From the NCBI GenBank assembly GCA_963969395.1, contig OZ017797.1:16492001-16556000 (forward strand): a DNA stretch of 64,000 nt, given 5' to 3'. Shown here in pieces: positions 13,185-24,903 of this stretch. The DNA is from Pseudoscleropodium purum. Its lineage: Eukaryota > Streptophyta > Bryopsida > Hypnales > Brachytheciaceae. Each line of letters begins with the position of its first letter. Position 1 is the stretch's first letter. Both the position numbers and the translations under genes were made by a program. The notes under the pieces are model-generated. The model ran no database searches and had not been told where the DNA came from. It saw nothing but the letters and a program-made list of their open reading frames with translations.

Positions 13185-15544
13185 GGGATGGTTCTCGCAA
13201 GTATCCTTCCGTTGCGCAAGCACGGCGTCTACTCGAGCTTGTAGAGAAGGGGGCCCTACAAAGAAGGTCGGTGGGGCAGCATTTGTACTGAAGGGGTCCA
13301 CCGGAAATCACAGTGCATGGGACCACTGTATAGTACTGTACAGTAGAAGATGTTCGTGATGGGACGGAGAAGTGCCATCGCTGAGTGCCCATTTCTGTCG
13401 TGGAAGCCGCGCTTTGCTTTTGAAGTGTCACCAAGAAGACCTCAAATTGGCGCTGCCAAATGGAGTCAACTTTACACATGGCGGAACATGGCGGAACATA
13501 GCTGACAAAGCGGAGGACTCCTTTCCGCCATCCCATAGTACATGGTAACTCACTAAGTTATATCTCTCTAAGCTTAAGGGTTCCTTCAGGTTCATTTTGT
13601 TGGGACTCCTCTCCTTGGCAATGTAATAAGAGAAGTGCATCCATAATCAACACTAAGGGTTGGTGGCCATTGGATATGTAGACCTCCTCAACTTGGTGGT
13701 CAATGCAGTCTCCATTGGAAAATCTTCAATGTATGTTTGTTCAACTAGCTTTTGAGGCTTCAATCCATATTATGTAATAGCACAAAGCTGGAGGAGTAAG
13801 AGGGTCCACTAGAAGGGACTATTTCAAGAAATTTCAAAGTTCAAAATTTTGACTAGAAGACTTTGCCAAGTACAAATTTTGCCTTCAATTCCAATAGGTT
13901 GGTGAGACCCTTTCCAATGGTTGGAGCTCTACTTATTAACAAGTGAAAAAAGATTCTGATGTACAACTAGTGAAAACTTAGATCTCATAGTTGATGTCAA
14001 TAATCCTAAATTAGCTAAAAAAAAGTTAGGAAATAGGACATTAACCCTTGAAAGGTCAACCAAGCAAATAAGATATATTCTTCACTGAAATACAAACCTC
14101 CAGTGAATAGAAACCTAATTCACATGGTCTTGCCTTTCATTTCTGGAGTTGTTGAATATGATGTTTTTAAGGGTCTGTCAAGAACCTGCATCTCATTCAT
14201 TTTTATTGCATCTACATATGAAACATCGTCTACAAAATTTACATGGACCAACATCTCAAAATTCCCTTGCCTATATTCACCTAAAACTATTTCATACCCT
14301 GCGGAAAATTTCCATAATTTGTTCTCTATTACATCTCAAGGAGCCTGCATTATTCCCTACGAGGCTCCTTTTGCTTATCTTTCTTTGCAGGCCTTGTAAG
14401 TCTCACCTTGCAAATCTCAATCTTCAAAAATCACCCACCTCAACACAAGTATCAAATTTCTTTGTGAGAAAACATGAGAAATTGTATTTGTAACTACCGA
14501 AACAAAAATTAATATTGCGGAAAATTCTCCACAATTAGTGGCCTTGACCGAAATTCTTGGAAGCAAATGAACTCACAAAAACACTAGAATATGCAAACAG
14601 TAATAACCACACTCAATATTGCTAACCAGCAAGGAACTCAAGATCTTGAGCCAGCATCCATGATCATCATCTATCTAATGCTAAGTGCTATCTATTTTGC
14701 AGCGTCCTCCGTCTGCAAAATGAAAAACAAATCAATGACTTAGTCAGGATTCGTAAAGATTGACAAAGATATTATGAGGTGTACACCGAATCCACGAAGC
14801 AGGCAAGCGTCAGAGGTAGTGAAAGTGGGAACACTCAGGATCCATCTCATAGATGGATAGCTTTTCTTGGTAAAATGATAAGTTGTCACTGCAGACCGAC
14901 AATAAACATTCCTCAAATCCTAGACACCAACTATTAGGGATGAAATAGGTAGCGACAGCACTCCTGCATTAATACGAAGAAAATATAAGTAAATAGTCAC
15001 TTGGCGCCAGACACTTAGCTAAAGTGAAGAAGGCAAGCATCAGAGTCATGGAAGTGTGGAACACCCAGATCTATCAAAAAATGATAAATTCTGTTCTCTG
15101 GTAATATGATGAGTCATCCTTTGCATGCCTTTCTAATCTAACCAACAAGGAAACAAAAACTAGTCTAGAGCATCTAGTCCAATAACATTCCACTTAAAAT
15201 TATATAGAATTCAACTAAAATGAACAGTTGAATCAGCAATTATCATGCCATCAGCATTTGAGTGCATATAGCACTCATCTGTTCTTCCTAAAAGAAATAG
15301 GTTCATTTGCATGTTAGCATGTCCAGCAAAATACAGAAGAGGAAAGCACAGAATATAGTGTTATCATAGCATGCATCAGTCTAGTCTTTTTCACAGCATG
15401 TGACTGTATAACAGACATCTGTTCTTCCTATTTTTAAAACATCATGTGCATGCTTCACTAAACCCAGTGCCAATCAATTCTACAGCCGAAGAATGATAAA
15501 CTCCCTATTTCAGCGTATTTCAACGAATGACTCTTCATAAGAAA
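13185..15544. other. DGAT1 upstream region and intergenic DNA
   Basis: This region holds the 5' side of DGAT1 and then DNA without a recognisable gene. Several open frames overlap 13.1-13.6 kb, but they are shadows of DGAT1 exon 1 and have no family resemblance. From 14.6 kb the base composition is less AT-rich and diverged duplications appear. No promoter element could be placed with confidence. Confidence 0.5.
14796..15120. repeat. Diverged direct duplication
   Basis: The segment 14796-14890 resembles 15026-15120 in the same orientation. Both open with GAAG-AGGCAAGC-TCAGAG, continue through a GGAACACYCAG block and reach TGGTAAWATGATRAGT. A second, shorter duplication, centred on CATCTGTTCTTCCTA, lies at about 15275-15325 and 15410-15460. 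The pair suggests repeated local duplication of non-coding DNA. Confidence 0.6.
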
Positions 15545-16225
15545 ATACGTGTTCAAGAATGCACCGGAAATGCGATGAACGCTTCTCCTTTGATCTTTCC
15601 AGAGTCGGTAAAAGTGATGCAATCCAGATCCACAATGGTACCATATTCTTAAAAGTGCTCATATATCGTCTTCGGAAATGTAAGGCATCCCCCAAGCATT
15701 AATTTCTAGGTGTCCACCTTCTCCTCTGTGCTGTAACATTCAAAAAAAAAAATTCAGATTAAAAAGCCACACTTCGCCAATGGAGCTAAAAATTTAGATT
15801 CGGAGCATAAATACCAACACATTAGGGTCTAAGGCATCAAATGTCAAACATCGAGAAATATTTAAGACAAAGCCGAACAACTCCATGTGGCAGTAAGGTG
15901 ATCAACGACTTCTGCATCATTGAGTTTCTTCCCACACCCATCTTCCTGGTTGTCTGCACTGACCCACCTTCTAAAACATTTCCCTCCACGGAAACAGCCG
16001 GCATTGAGCTGGTATTGCGCATGTGTTCAGGAACACTTTAAGCCGCGCCTTCTTTCGCGACTCCAGTCACGGCCTTTGACTTTGGTCATTTCTTCTTCTC
16101 TTCGCAAAGGGAACCACTGGACTAGCACCCTTCACATCCCTCCCTAAAAAAGATGCAACGGTGCTACCAGGCGGCAGATTCAATACAGCGACAGCTGCGG
16201 CTTTCTCCGCCTCCTTTCGTTCCAT
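15545..16225 (-). pseudogene. Decayed RRM-domain RNA-binding protein gene
   Basis: An ATG at 16225 opens a frame starting MERKEAEKAAAVAVLNLPPG that runs about 50 codons through a basic KRRR patch to an in-frame TGA, with plausible coding sequence after it (LESRKKARLK). Further down, after a TTACAG acceptor-like site near 15735, frames A and B together spell an RNA-recognition motif. Frame A gives WGMPYISEDDI. After a shift, frame B gives a stretch ending in DLDCITFTDSGKIKGEAFIAF, which resembles the RNP regions of nucleolin-like plant RRMs. The TGA, a TAA within the HF-EYGTIV helix region and the frame change indicate a pseudogene. An unusual intron structure cannot be excluded, and the exact family is unknown. 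Confidence 0.5.
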
Positions 16226-19200
16226 TGTGACAATAGAGGACCATAGGCATATAAGCGATCACCTGAGACACCAAAACCGGCTATCAGAGATGCGCACTTG
16301 AACATACAACGTACAGGTCGACGAGCCACCAAGACCTAAAACTCTAAACCCTAGGGAAGCCCGTCACTGTGATATACGGAGTGATCTTTAATGCCTTCAT
16401 GAAACAGGAACTAAGATGACTACAATACGTTCAATTTCACAACGGGAGGGAAGGATTGCACACCACCCACAGTTACTCACAGCAAAAGAACGAAGACATC
16501 AGATAACGACCTGAAAAGAAAAAATCTATGGAGTACTTCACTTGGATCTCGGTCTCAGGCGAGTGGCTATGAGCTGGTTCATGGCTTCCACCAAGAACCA
16601 TCACAAGCCTGAAACCTCCTGCAACCTACACGTTCCGGAAGTGAAAAAATTGTGGAAGCACAAGTCATTTGATACTCTAGTTCAGCACAGGCTGATGCTT
16701 TAAACCCGCAGCCAGCTTGAAACCCTAAAAGCCTGTGGCGGCAACATTTTGAGTTGTTTTGTCCCTGTGCAAACCCAGCAGTCTTTTTACAGATGGCAAA
16801 TCTGATTTAGTGAGGGTGATAGTTATGATGTGAAAACTTGTAAATATTATCAAATGGTAAGAGGTTGAGATTTCAAATTCGACTGAAGTATTTGCAAATC
16901 TTCACCCCAATCCAATGTGGTGCATGATATAGCATGTGGACTAATCCCTAAATGATTTTGACTATGTTTTCACCAAAATCGTTTCCAAACTGCCATTTCT
17001 AGTACAAGTACCAAATTTTAGAATAAAAACATTTTTGGACGCATATAACCGTAGGCTCTTGTATTAAGCTTGTTTGAGAACATGTGAAAAAAAATTCAGA
17101 AATTTCCACCATGTAGATTGCAAGATATTAGCATTTGAAGTGACAAATTTCCTTTTGGGGGCCTGCAAAAATCCGGGCAGCTACACTTCAGGAGGTCACC
17201 TCTGTATGAAAAAATGTCTAAAATGGTGGTTGCTCTTTGAATTCATTTTTCAAGTCAAGTTGGCTACATTCTTGAAAAATTTCAAATCGTTTGGAATCAT
17301 ACAACACAAAGGAAAAAAATAGTAAGTAGAAAAGAGTAGAAAATGATTCTAAATACTAAATTGTTAACAACTTATTTATGGAATTGAAAAATGCCAATTT
17401 CAATTATTGTAATGTTTTAATAGCAATCTACACCCAATGTTTTTATTTTTTTCCAAAAATATTGGAAATTGAGTTAAATAAAGGACTTCAAAGTTTGTCT
17501 TAGAATAGAAATTCGATAACTACCCACAAATTCTCACAAACTAAAACTCCTCATAACTTTTGACTCATTGATCAAAATGGAATTATTCAAAGCTTTCCAA
17601 GTATATATAAATCTGAAGAACCAATTTCAAATTTTAATTTTTTTTTAAATTGATTTTTAAAGAAGTTTTTTCTATTGCCCGGGCTACCGGTCAAGCAATG
17701 AAAAGTACATATCATACATTAACTTTTTAACCATGTAGTCAAAAGTTATAAAAAATTGTTAGGCCTTAAAGCTACTCCTCGGGCACATGCTATGTTAAAA
17801 TTTCAAAGAAAAGAAATAAAAACTCCATTCATAGTGAGTTGCCCAAAATTTCTATGTTGCTAAAAAATACAATTTGGGCATTTTAAATAGGGATTAAGCT
17901 TAACTTATATCTTGGTATTCCTTCACACATGACAATTGATTGTAAGAGAAGGGCGGGGTGGAGTGAAAGTGGAAGTAGAAAAGACAAAATTATTCATTTT
18001 ATGGTCTTTTCTCTACTTGAATCAAAGCACTTTTAAGAATTTAGGGTTTTGACAAGAAGAAAAATAGTTTGTGTATAATGCTCCACTTCAACATATAAAC
18101 CTCCACATAGGAACCTTTGAAAGTCATTTGGTGCTTGTTGCAAACCTATTAGTTGTCATGAACCTTCTACAACTTATAACTACAAAGCCAACTTTTAAAC
18201 CACAATTGCCTTCAAATAGAAATGCAAAAATATATGCATAATGAAAAAATACTTTCACAACAAACTCAAAACATTTGACAAGAAAGAGGGACAAATTTCA
18301 AAAAATTATCTTCCCAATCACCTCCAACCTCTATCTATATGTAATAGAAGGCTATTAATATATAATAAAGGACTATCAATTCTTAAAATACATTAGGATA
18401 TTTTTTCTTTCATCTTTCTATTCCTAATTCTACATATATGGAACCTTCCACTTGAATAAAAGTCTAATTACACTTAGAAGTATTCAAAGTATGAGTTCCC
18501 AATTGATCCAAATCTTGATTTTTCACTTGGAGTTGTTCAACTACAAGTCCCAATGCACTTCTTTTCATCTAGGAGTCATCAAACTCTAATACATTAGTAT
18601 ACAAATCCATCATTTGGAAATTTCTATATCCAAGCATTTGAGAGTTATTTAACTCTAGTGCATAATTTATCATTTAAAAATATCTATCTTTAGGCAATTT
18701 TTGATTATTGTATACATTTCATGATACTATTTAGGGAGAAAGAGTGAGACCACCCCTCTTCATAGTACTCTATGGAATTGGGAGATTGACTCCTTGGTTT
18801 GATGGGTCATCAAGACATTCAAGACACAATTTTTGCTTGAGAAGGTGCTTCATCCTATACCTTAGCCTCACAATTGAGTTCTGAAGGACTTTTGGCAATC
18901 TTCCCATCATGATAACTTTTAGTTTAAAATTCAAAATTCAAAATGTGATTTCATTTTCTTAATCTATTCTTTGCCAATAGATCACTATGGACTACTTACT
19001 TTCTAAAATGCAACAAGTATCAAATAGATTATGTCTTTCCAAAGGAAGGGGAGTTTTTCAAGACTCTACCTATTTATTTGCCCATAACTTCTAGCTTATA
19101 CATCTTAACATTCTAGAATCCATGGTTTTTTAAAATTCCAACAATATGCAACGTGTCTTATTTTGACAAGGGATTCTTCTCGAAATGTTTACTCCTATTG

Positions 19201-20453
19201 ATCCTACAATTGGAGTTTGTAATTAAATTGCCAACTTTGAAAAGGCATACCTTTCAAAACTCATGACTTAGATCCTCACATTCTTTGGACCTATAGACAA
19301 ATGCTCTCGCTAGCTTTCCAAACATATGCATTACATGACCTATTTTCTCCCAACAAAAGTGCTATAATGCCTTGCTTGCTTGAAATTCTTCATTTCTATT
19401 CATCTATTTTTTTGCAAAGCTTGGAAATCACCTCAAAGGTCCCCCTTGCTTACCAAGGTGTCATAAGCATGCTTTGTTGTGAAGATTGTAACAAAATCCT
19501 AAGAATTAATAATCTTCAAATTAATTCAATGTTGATATGGAAGAATGAAGGAATTTGAACTTTATAGGGTTGTTATGCTCTTTATTCATTCCTTCAGTAT
19601 AAGTTCACATTCAAATATAGGATATATTATCTTCAATATTCTTTTCAAGGATATTCACACCTATCTCCTAAAGAATGGAATATTTTCCTTGAGGAGAATA
19701 TTTATCCTCCCATGAATCTTCATATGACCCCTATGAGGTTAAAATTTAAACTCTAACTTTTCTTCACCCTTGGTGTGAATGTTTTCAAAAAGTGATTCAA
19801 ACAATTATATAATCAAACTTCAAAATTCTTTACTTTATATGCTCCATTTTTTCAGTCTACCTTATATAGAGCTAAATTTTTATGTATTTCAAACTTCAAA
19901 AGAATTATAAAAAATTTATAGATTTGAAATTGTCAAAGTTTTTTGAAAAAGATGAAGAAAATTCATATCAAATATAGAATATACCAAAAATATTTTTTTA
20001 GAAATCACCATTGTCATATATTATAGTGTCGTAGTATAAACTAAATTTTTCTATCGTTATATTCACATTCTATGTTCTATATTCAAGATTCAATATTCAG
20101 AATTTTAATTGTAGGCTCCCAATGCTTTTGACATTATCAAGAAGAATAGATATCGGAATTGGAAAGAAAGAAAAAATTGTTGTAAATAGCACAATCTATT
20201 TGCAATATCACTATAGATGAGACCACAATAATTGCATGTTTAAAAATTTGAAATATGAAACTTTTATAGTAGATATCTAATGATTAAGTAAAAATATTTT
20301 GAAAATTGTTTGTAAAAGATATTTTTTGGTGCTAATTTGTAGAATTCTATTGTCTATAATAGAAAAGTGTGAGCAAATGAGTGAGACAAAACAACTTCTA
20401 TTTTAGACAATTCTTAGAGAAAATTGAAAGTAATCTAATAATTGAAAATGTAT
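16226..20453. other. Intergenic DNA, no gene seen
   Basis: From 16.2 to 16.8 kb the composition is like that of the flanking pseudogene, including an AAACCCTA telo-box-like motif near 16340, so remnants of its 5' region may lie here. Beyond that the DNA is AT-rich, with stops in all frames at short spacing. A probable repeat element at 16944-17892 is listed separately. Confidence 0.5.
16944..17892. mobile_element. Probable copy of the CCCTAAA-ended element family
   Basis: The left end reads CTAATCCCTAAATG and the right end AAATAGGGATTAAG, so both ends face inward with a CCCTA core beside a TAAT/TTAA. The right end read in reverse also has AATGCCCAAA, like the ends of the element at 5954. The first 225 bp closely resemble 56755-56975. 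No coding capacity. The boundaries are less clear than for the other copies. Confidence 0.45.
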
Positions 20454-21363
20454 TTAACCCCTAAAGGACCATTGTCCCTAGAGGGACAAATGGGATTTCA
20501 GGCAAGTACCTAAGGGCTGAAATTTTTTCCTTATTTTTTGAAACTTTTTTTGAAGATAGAAAAATTGATTAGCTTCATGGGAATATAATTTTTTTTCAAT
20601 CGGTACCTAGAAACAAAAGTTATGCCCAAACAAGCTCAAAACAAGGGACAGGGGCACCAAAAAAAATTTTGAAAATTAAAATTTTTTCCTCATAGATTAT
20701 ATTTTTGTATACATGTGAAGCTTTGATTCATTCCATTTGGATTTTTTATGAGAAAGTTATAGACAATCTTGTTTTTTGGGTAATTAGAGCATCTTCTTGA
20801 AAAAATAACTTGTAGGATTCATTTCTAAATGCAATTTTTACAATTTTTCAAAGAAAAAAGTTTTACATGGTCAATCTTTCTTGCTAGAACAATCTCACCA
20901 TTGGAATTAGTGCATTTTAATTTCGTTTTAGAGATATGAATATTTTAGATTTCCTTCTATCTCGTACCTACTTCTATTTAGCAATTTTTTAAAGAATAAA
21001 AATTTAAGTTTTTTTTAAAATTTTGAATTTTTTCTAAACTTTAACTCAACTTTATACAATAAAGATTTAAAGCTCAAAATGCTGTAGTGCAAAAAATTAA
21101 AGTTAAAAATTTTCAAAGTTAAAAAATCTAATCCCACAATGTGTTGAAAAACTTGTTTTTTCCACTTTAAACACAGATATCATGCAATCTGTGCAGTCAA
21201 AAATTCAAAAAAAATTTCCACACATTTTTATAATAGTTAGGTATAAGATCCTACGTTTAGATATGAAAAACAAACTATTTAAGTTTGCTTTACCTTTTGC
21301 CATAGAAGTGGCAATTTTGAGTGTTTTTTGACCAAAAAAAGGCCTTCGTCTTCTAGGGATTAA
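20454..21363. mobile_element. TTAA-flanked non-coding element, copy 1
   Basis: The left end reads TTAA then CCCCTAAAGGACC (from 20458). The right end reads TCTAGGGA then TTAA (21360-21363). The interior has no gene. Its middle, with GAGAAAGTTAT, AATTAGAGCATCTTC and TTCTATCTCGTACCTA, aligns with the element ending at 23341 over several hundred bases. Together they define a repeat family of about 0.9-1.1 kb whose ends resemble the element at 5954. Confidence 0.6.
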
Positions 21364-22197
21364 AATATAGAAATTTGTATCAAATGATTTTAAAATTGTT
21401 AAAATATCAATTTATTTCCAAAATAGTTTCTACCATACCTAGCTATCAAGTTCAGCATTTCATATTCAATAATTAATTAGAGTTGGAAAAAGCAATTCAA
21501 CAATTGCTTATAGAATTAATAAAAATTTCTATTTTTTATTTTCATTTTTTACAAATTCGACACCTTAATTGTAGGAACATTTAAAGAGTAGAAAATTTAT
21601 TTGCATGAAGTCTATTTTCCAATAATTAAGCATATACAACATTAATTTATTTGATTTCTAAGTCCTTCTTTAAAGTAATTTCTAAAAACATTCAATTTTT
21701 TATTTATTAATTTAATTTTGGTGGACCCTAATTATTGCATATAGTATTTTGCATATGAGATAATCATAGAAGTTCTTTAGACACTTATACCTTCTAAATA
21801 TAATTGAGGCTTAGAGAAGAAAAGTATTAGTAGACTTGTGTATCACATTGGATTTTGTTTTTTCTAAGCTTTCAAGTATTTCCTACCTTTACATATTCTA
21901 AATAAGTTTTTTGGCATGCTCTTTTCAAAATAGAAATTGCATAAAATTTTGCAAGCTTGCTCAATCAATGAGTCCATTGCGGTCAAAATTATAATTATAT
22001 ATAGTGGTTTACATTTCAGAAATTGAATGTAGACCACCATAATTACAATTTTGCTTATGATGGGATTGATCCCATTTATGTCCACAATAGGCTCATTTAT
22101 CTTATTATCATCTTGCAAATTCCAATAGCTAACATTAGATCAACATGAATCACATTGCAATATAATCTGTAAGTAGTGAAACTTTAAAAAATCTTAT

Positions 22198-23345
22198 CTC
22201 CTAAGAGAACAAGTGTCCCCTCCAAGAACAAATGCAAGTTCCTATGATCTCAATTTTTGACATGAATTTAAAAAAAGAATTGAGTATAAAAATACACATT
22301 AGGTCTTAGAGAATGTTCATTTTTATTTCAATTGATGTCCAATAGAAAAAAAATTCCAAGATAAACTCAAAGTGGAGTTCAATGAGTAGTACAAAAAAAT
22401 CATAAGGAATCAAAGTTATTTCTTTTCTTCATGGAAATGAATTTTGTCTACCTAGAAAAATTTGATATATTAAATTTGGATTAGTCATGAGAAAGTTATG
22501 AAAAATATCATTTTTTAGGCAATTAGAACATCTTCAAAAAGTAACTTGTAAGAATCATTTTTGAACTCAATTTTTCATAATTTAAAAAAAATTCAATAGG
22601 GTGAATTTTTTTACTAGGATAATCTTCCTAATAGATTAGTGTATTTCAATTCCATTTTAGAGCTATTCACAATGTAGTTTTTTCTTCTATCTCATATCTA
22701 ATTCTACTTATCAATTATTTAAGAATGAAATTCAAGTTTATTCAAAAAAAATTCTTTCTCCATCCTTACAACTCAATTCTTCAACATATTTAAAAAAAAT
22801 TCAAAATCTTATATTGAGAAAAAACTTTAGCCAAGAAAATTCAAGGCCTTGAAATTTAGTTAGATAAGGTTCATAGAGAATGTTTTCTTAACTTTAAATA
22901 GATAAGGTCACAACCCATAATTGTGAACTTTTTGTAAAATCAACCTCTAGAGATTTTTACTTGAAATTTACAACCTCTATTCACAAGAATCTACGAGCAC
23001 GTGTAGATATGCCTATTTTCAAAACTTTGAAAAGTCATTGTTTATTCATAAGGTGTTTAAAACTGGATGAAATGGAAATCTAGAATTTCTTATTGATTAG
23101 AAATCAGACCCTACAAAAACTTTTTCCATATGATAATAAAAAAACAATTCTAGATTGCTCATTCAAATGCATTTAGGTGTAATTACCTTACATCTTGCAA
23201 TCTATTTCATATTATTTTAGTGAAAGATCCCATGGTGAAATATGCAAGAAAATTAAATTAAATTATTTTTTTTCACTTTGAAATAGATATGACAATTTTA
23301 ACCTGTTTTTTTGATGGAAAAAGGCCTTGGTCCTTTAGGGATTAA
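22198..23345. mobile_element. TTAA-associated non-coding element, copy 2
   Basis: This is a paralogue of the 20454 element. It shares GAGAAAGTTATGAAAAAT, AATTAGAACATCTTC, AAGTAACTTGTAAGAATCATT and TTCTATCTCATATCTAATTC in the same order. The right end reads GGTCCTTTAGGGA then TTAA (23342-23345). It matches the inverted left end of copy 1 at CCTAAAGGACC. The left end (TTATCTCCTAAGAGAAC) has decayed. No coding capacity. Confidence 0.6.
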
Positions 23346-23772
23346 ATTGAGTGAATAGGGAGTAATTGGCACAATAAATTTAGAAATAAGGGAAAAAATG
23401 ATGTAAGAGTTGATTTAATCTAGAAGCTACCTAACTATAGTAACAACTCAACAATAGTCCTTGTGATTTTATAAAACACTTTTACAATGTGCTAGGATTG
23501 TTCCCTACATATTCATAATCTATATATTTTCTTTCTCATACCTGGCACTTGGATGAACTATGAAGAGCTTGCAACTAGGCTCAATGCAAGAAGATTCATT
23601 TGTTGCTATCATTCTTTTTCATGTATACCATTTTCTGAACAATTTTAAAATAATGTAGAATTTCTTCTTCAAATGCATTTATAAGATGTAGAAATGTCCA
23701 TTTGAGGTTTAGATTGGCAACTTAGCATTTGATGAAGAATCATAGAACAATTAGTACGATTAGAGAAAGCTA

Positions 23773-24132
23773 TTAGTGGTGATTCATGTTAGGGACTAAC
23801 GGTGGATTGAAATCCCAAACATGGATTGAAAATGCTCGAAGGTCACTCTGATAAATGTACTCACTATGGATCCCCTTTCCAATTCCATCTGCATCCATGA
23901 TGGCTCCCCAAAATGTGTCACTAACTTTAAACCGCCATTTACACTCTGTGTACATCTCCAAATCAATTATGTACCTATGTGGAAGAAATGCTTTTAGAAC
24001 CAAACTTTGTTCCTTCATAACTTTTGCATGGAGTATCCAAGTGTCACATTCTTTGATGTGTTGAAACCTCCTTTCACTTGCTATTTTGAAAATGTAAACT
24101 TTTGAATAATTAGGCACAGTACCAATTAGTGG
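23773..24132 (-). CDS. Unrecognised ORF or gene fragment, about 119 aa
   Basis: An open frame runs from an upstream stop near 24143 to a stop at 23773-23775 without an obvious ATG; the usable start may lie in an unseen upstream exon, with a TAG acceptor-like site near 24135. The translation looks like real protein: WRFKVSDTFWGAIMDADG, then KGIHSEYIYQSDLRAFSIHV and a WDFNPP ending, with many aromatic and charged residues and no low complexity. I do not recognise the family. It stands alone in AT-rich DNA, so it may be the last exon of a gene or a relic. No signal peptide or membrane segment is seen. Confidence 0.35.
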   Translation of the reverse strand, partial: PLIGTVPNYSKVYIFKIASERRFQHIKECDTWILHAKVMKEQSLVLKAFLPHRYIIDLEMYTECKWRFKVSDTFWGAIMDADGIGKGIHSEYIYQSDLRAFSIHVWDFNPPLVPNMNHH

Positions 24133-24903
24133 TGGTTTGGGGTACCTACCTTACATCAGTTCAGGCAATTCAAGGGCTGAAGTGTGAAAAAAATGTAGAT
24201 AAAAATTCAATTGTTTTCTAATGCATAACGCATGTCCTTACCTAATTTACTCTGTACTTTGTACAGTTGGGTCGTGGCAGCCGTTCATATGTAAGTACCC
24301 CGCTCCCCCACCAAACAAAACAATGTAAACAAATCAATGAAGTTGCTTCACTTGTTCCTAAATTTGAATTAAAAAAAGTAGAAAATAAAATAATGGATCC
24401 TGAAAGGGATTTTTTTTTTTTTGCATTTTTAATGAAATGCCACAGTGACGATACAAAATGTTATAGTGGTGCTTCCAATTTTGATATTCATCCACATATT
24501 AGATAGAAAATGCCACATTAGCACACATCACACATCCATAATTTTATTTTCATCCATTCTTTGGCGATTTCATCTAAATTTTTGCTGTTTATGTCAAGGG
24601 CTCGGTGCTGGGTCAATTATTTTGATGCAATTTGACGACAAATCGCCGTAAAAAAAAATACTAGACCCTGATCTGAGACCCTGATCTGAGACTGACATGT
24701 GACCGTGTGCAGAGGAAGCTCCTAGAAAGAGAGATAACTGAGAAGCTCTGTTTGCCCTAAATTGCCTTGGGGGAGCTAAGTTAGCTCTGTCTGGATTGCA
24801 GAGCTTCGACCTTGTTAGTGAATTGTATTTGGCGTGCACAGGTTTTGCATCTCCAGTTGAATCCGTTGTTGTAGATTAGGGGGAAACTAATCAGTTCAGC
24901 ACC

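Noticed and set aside
12639..13536. DGAT1 N terminus starting at 13301 or in the overlapping frames up to 13536.
   Set aside because: The 13301 codon is GTG, preceded in frame by a TGA, with no upstream ATG. The other frames overlap exon 1 but match nothing. The ATG at 13184 gives the expected family length.
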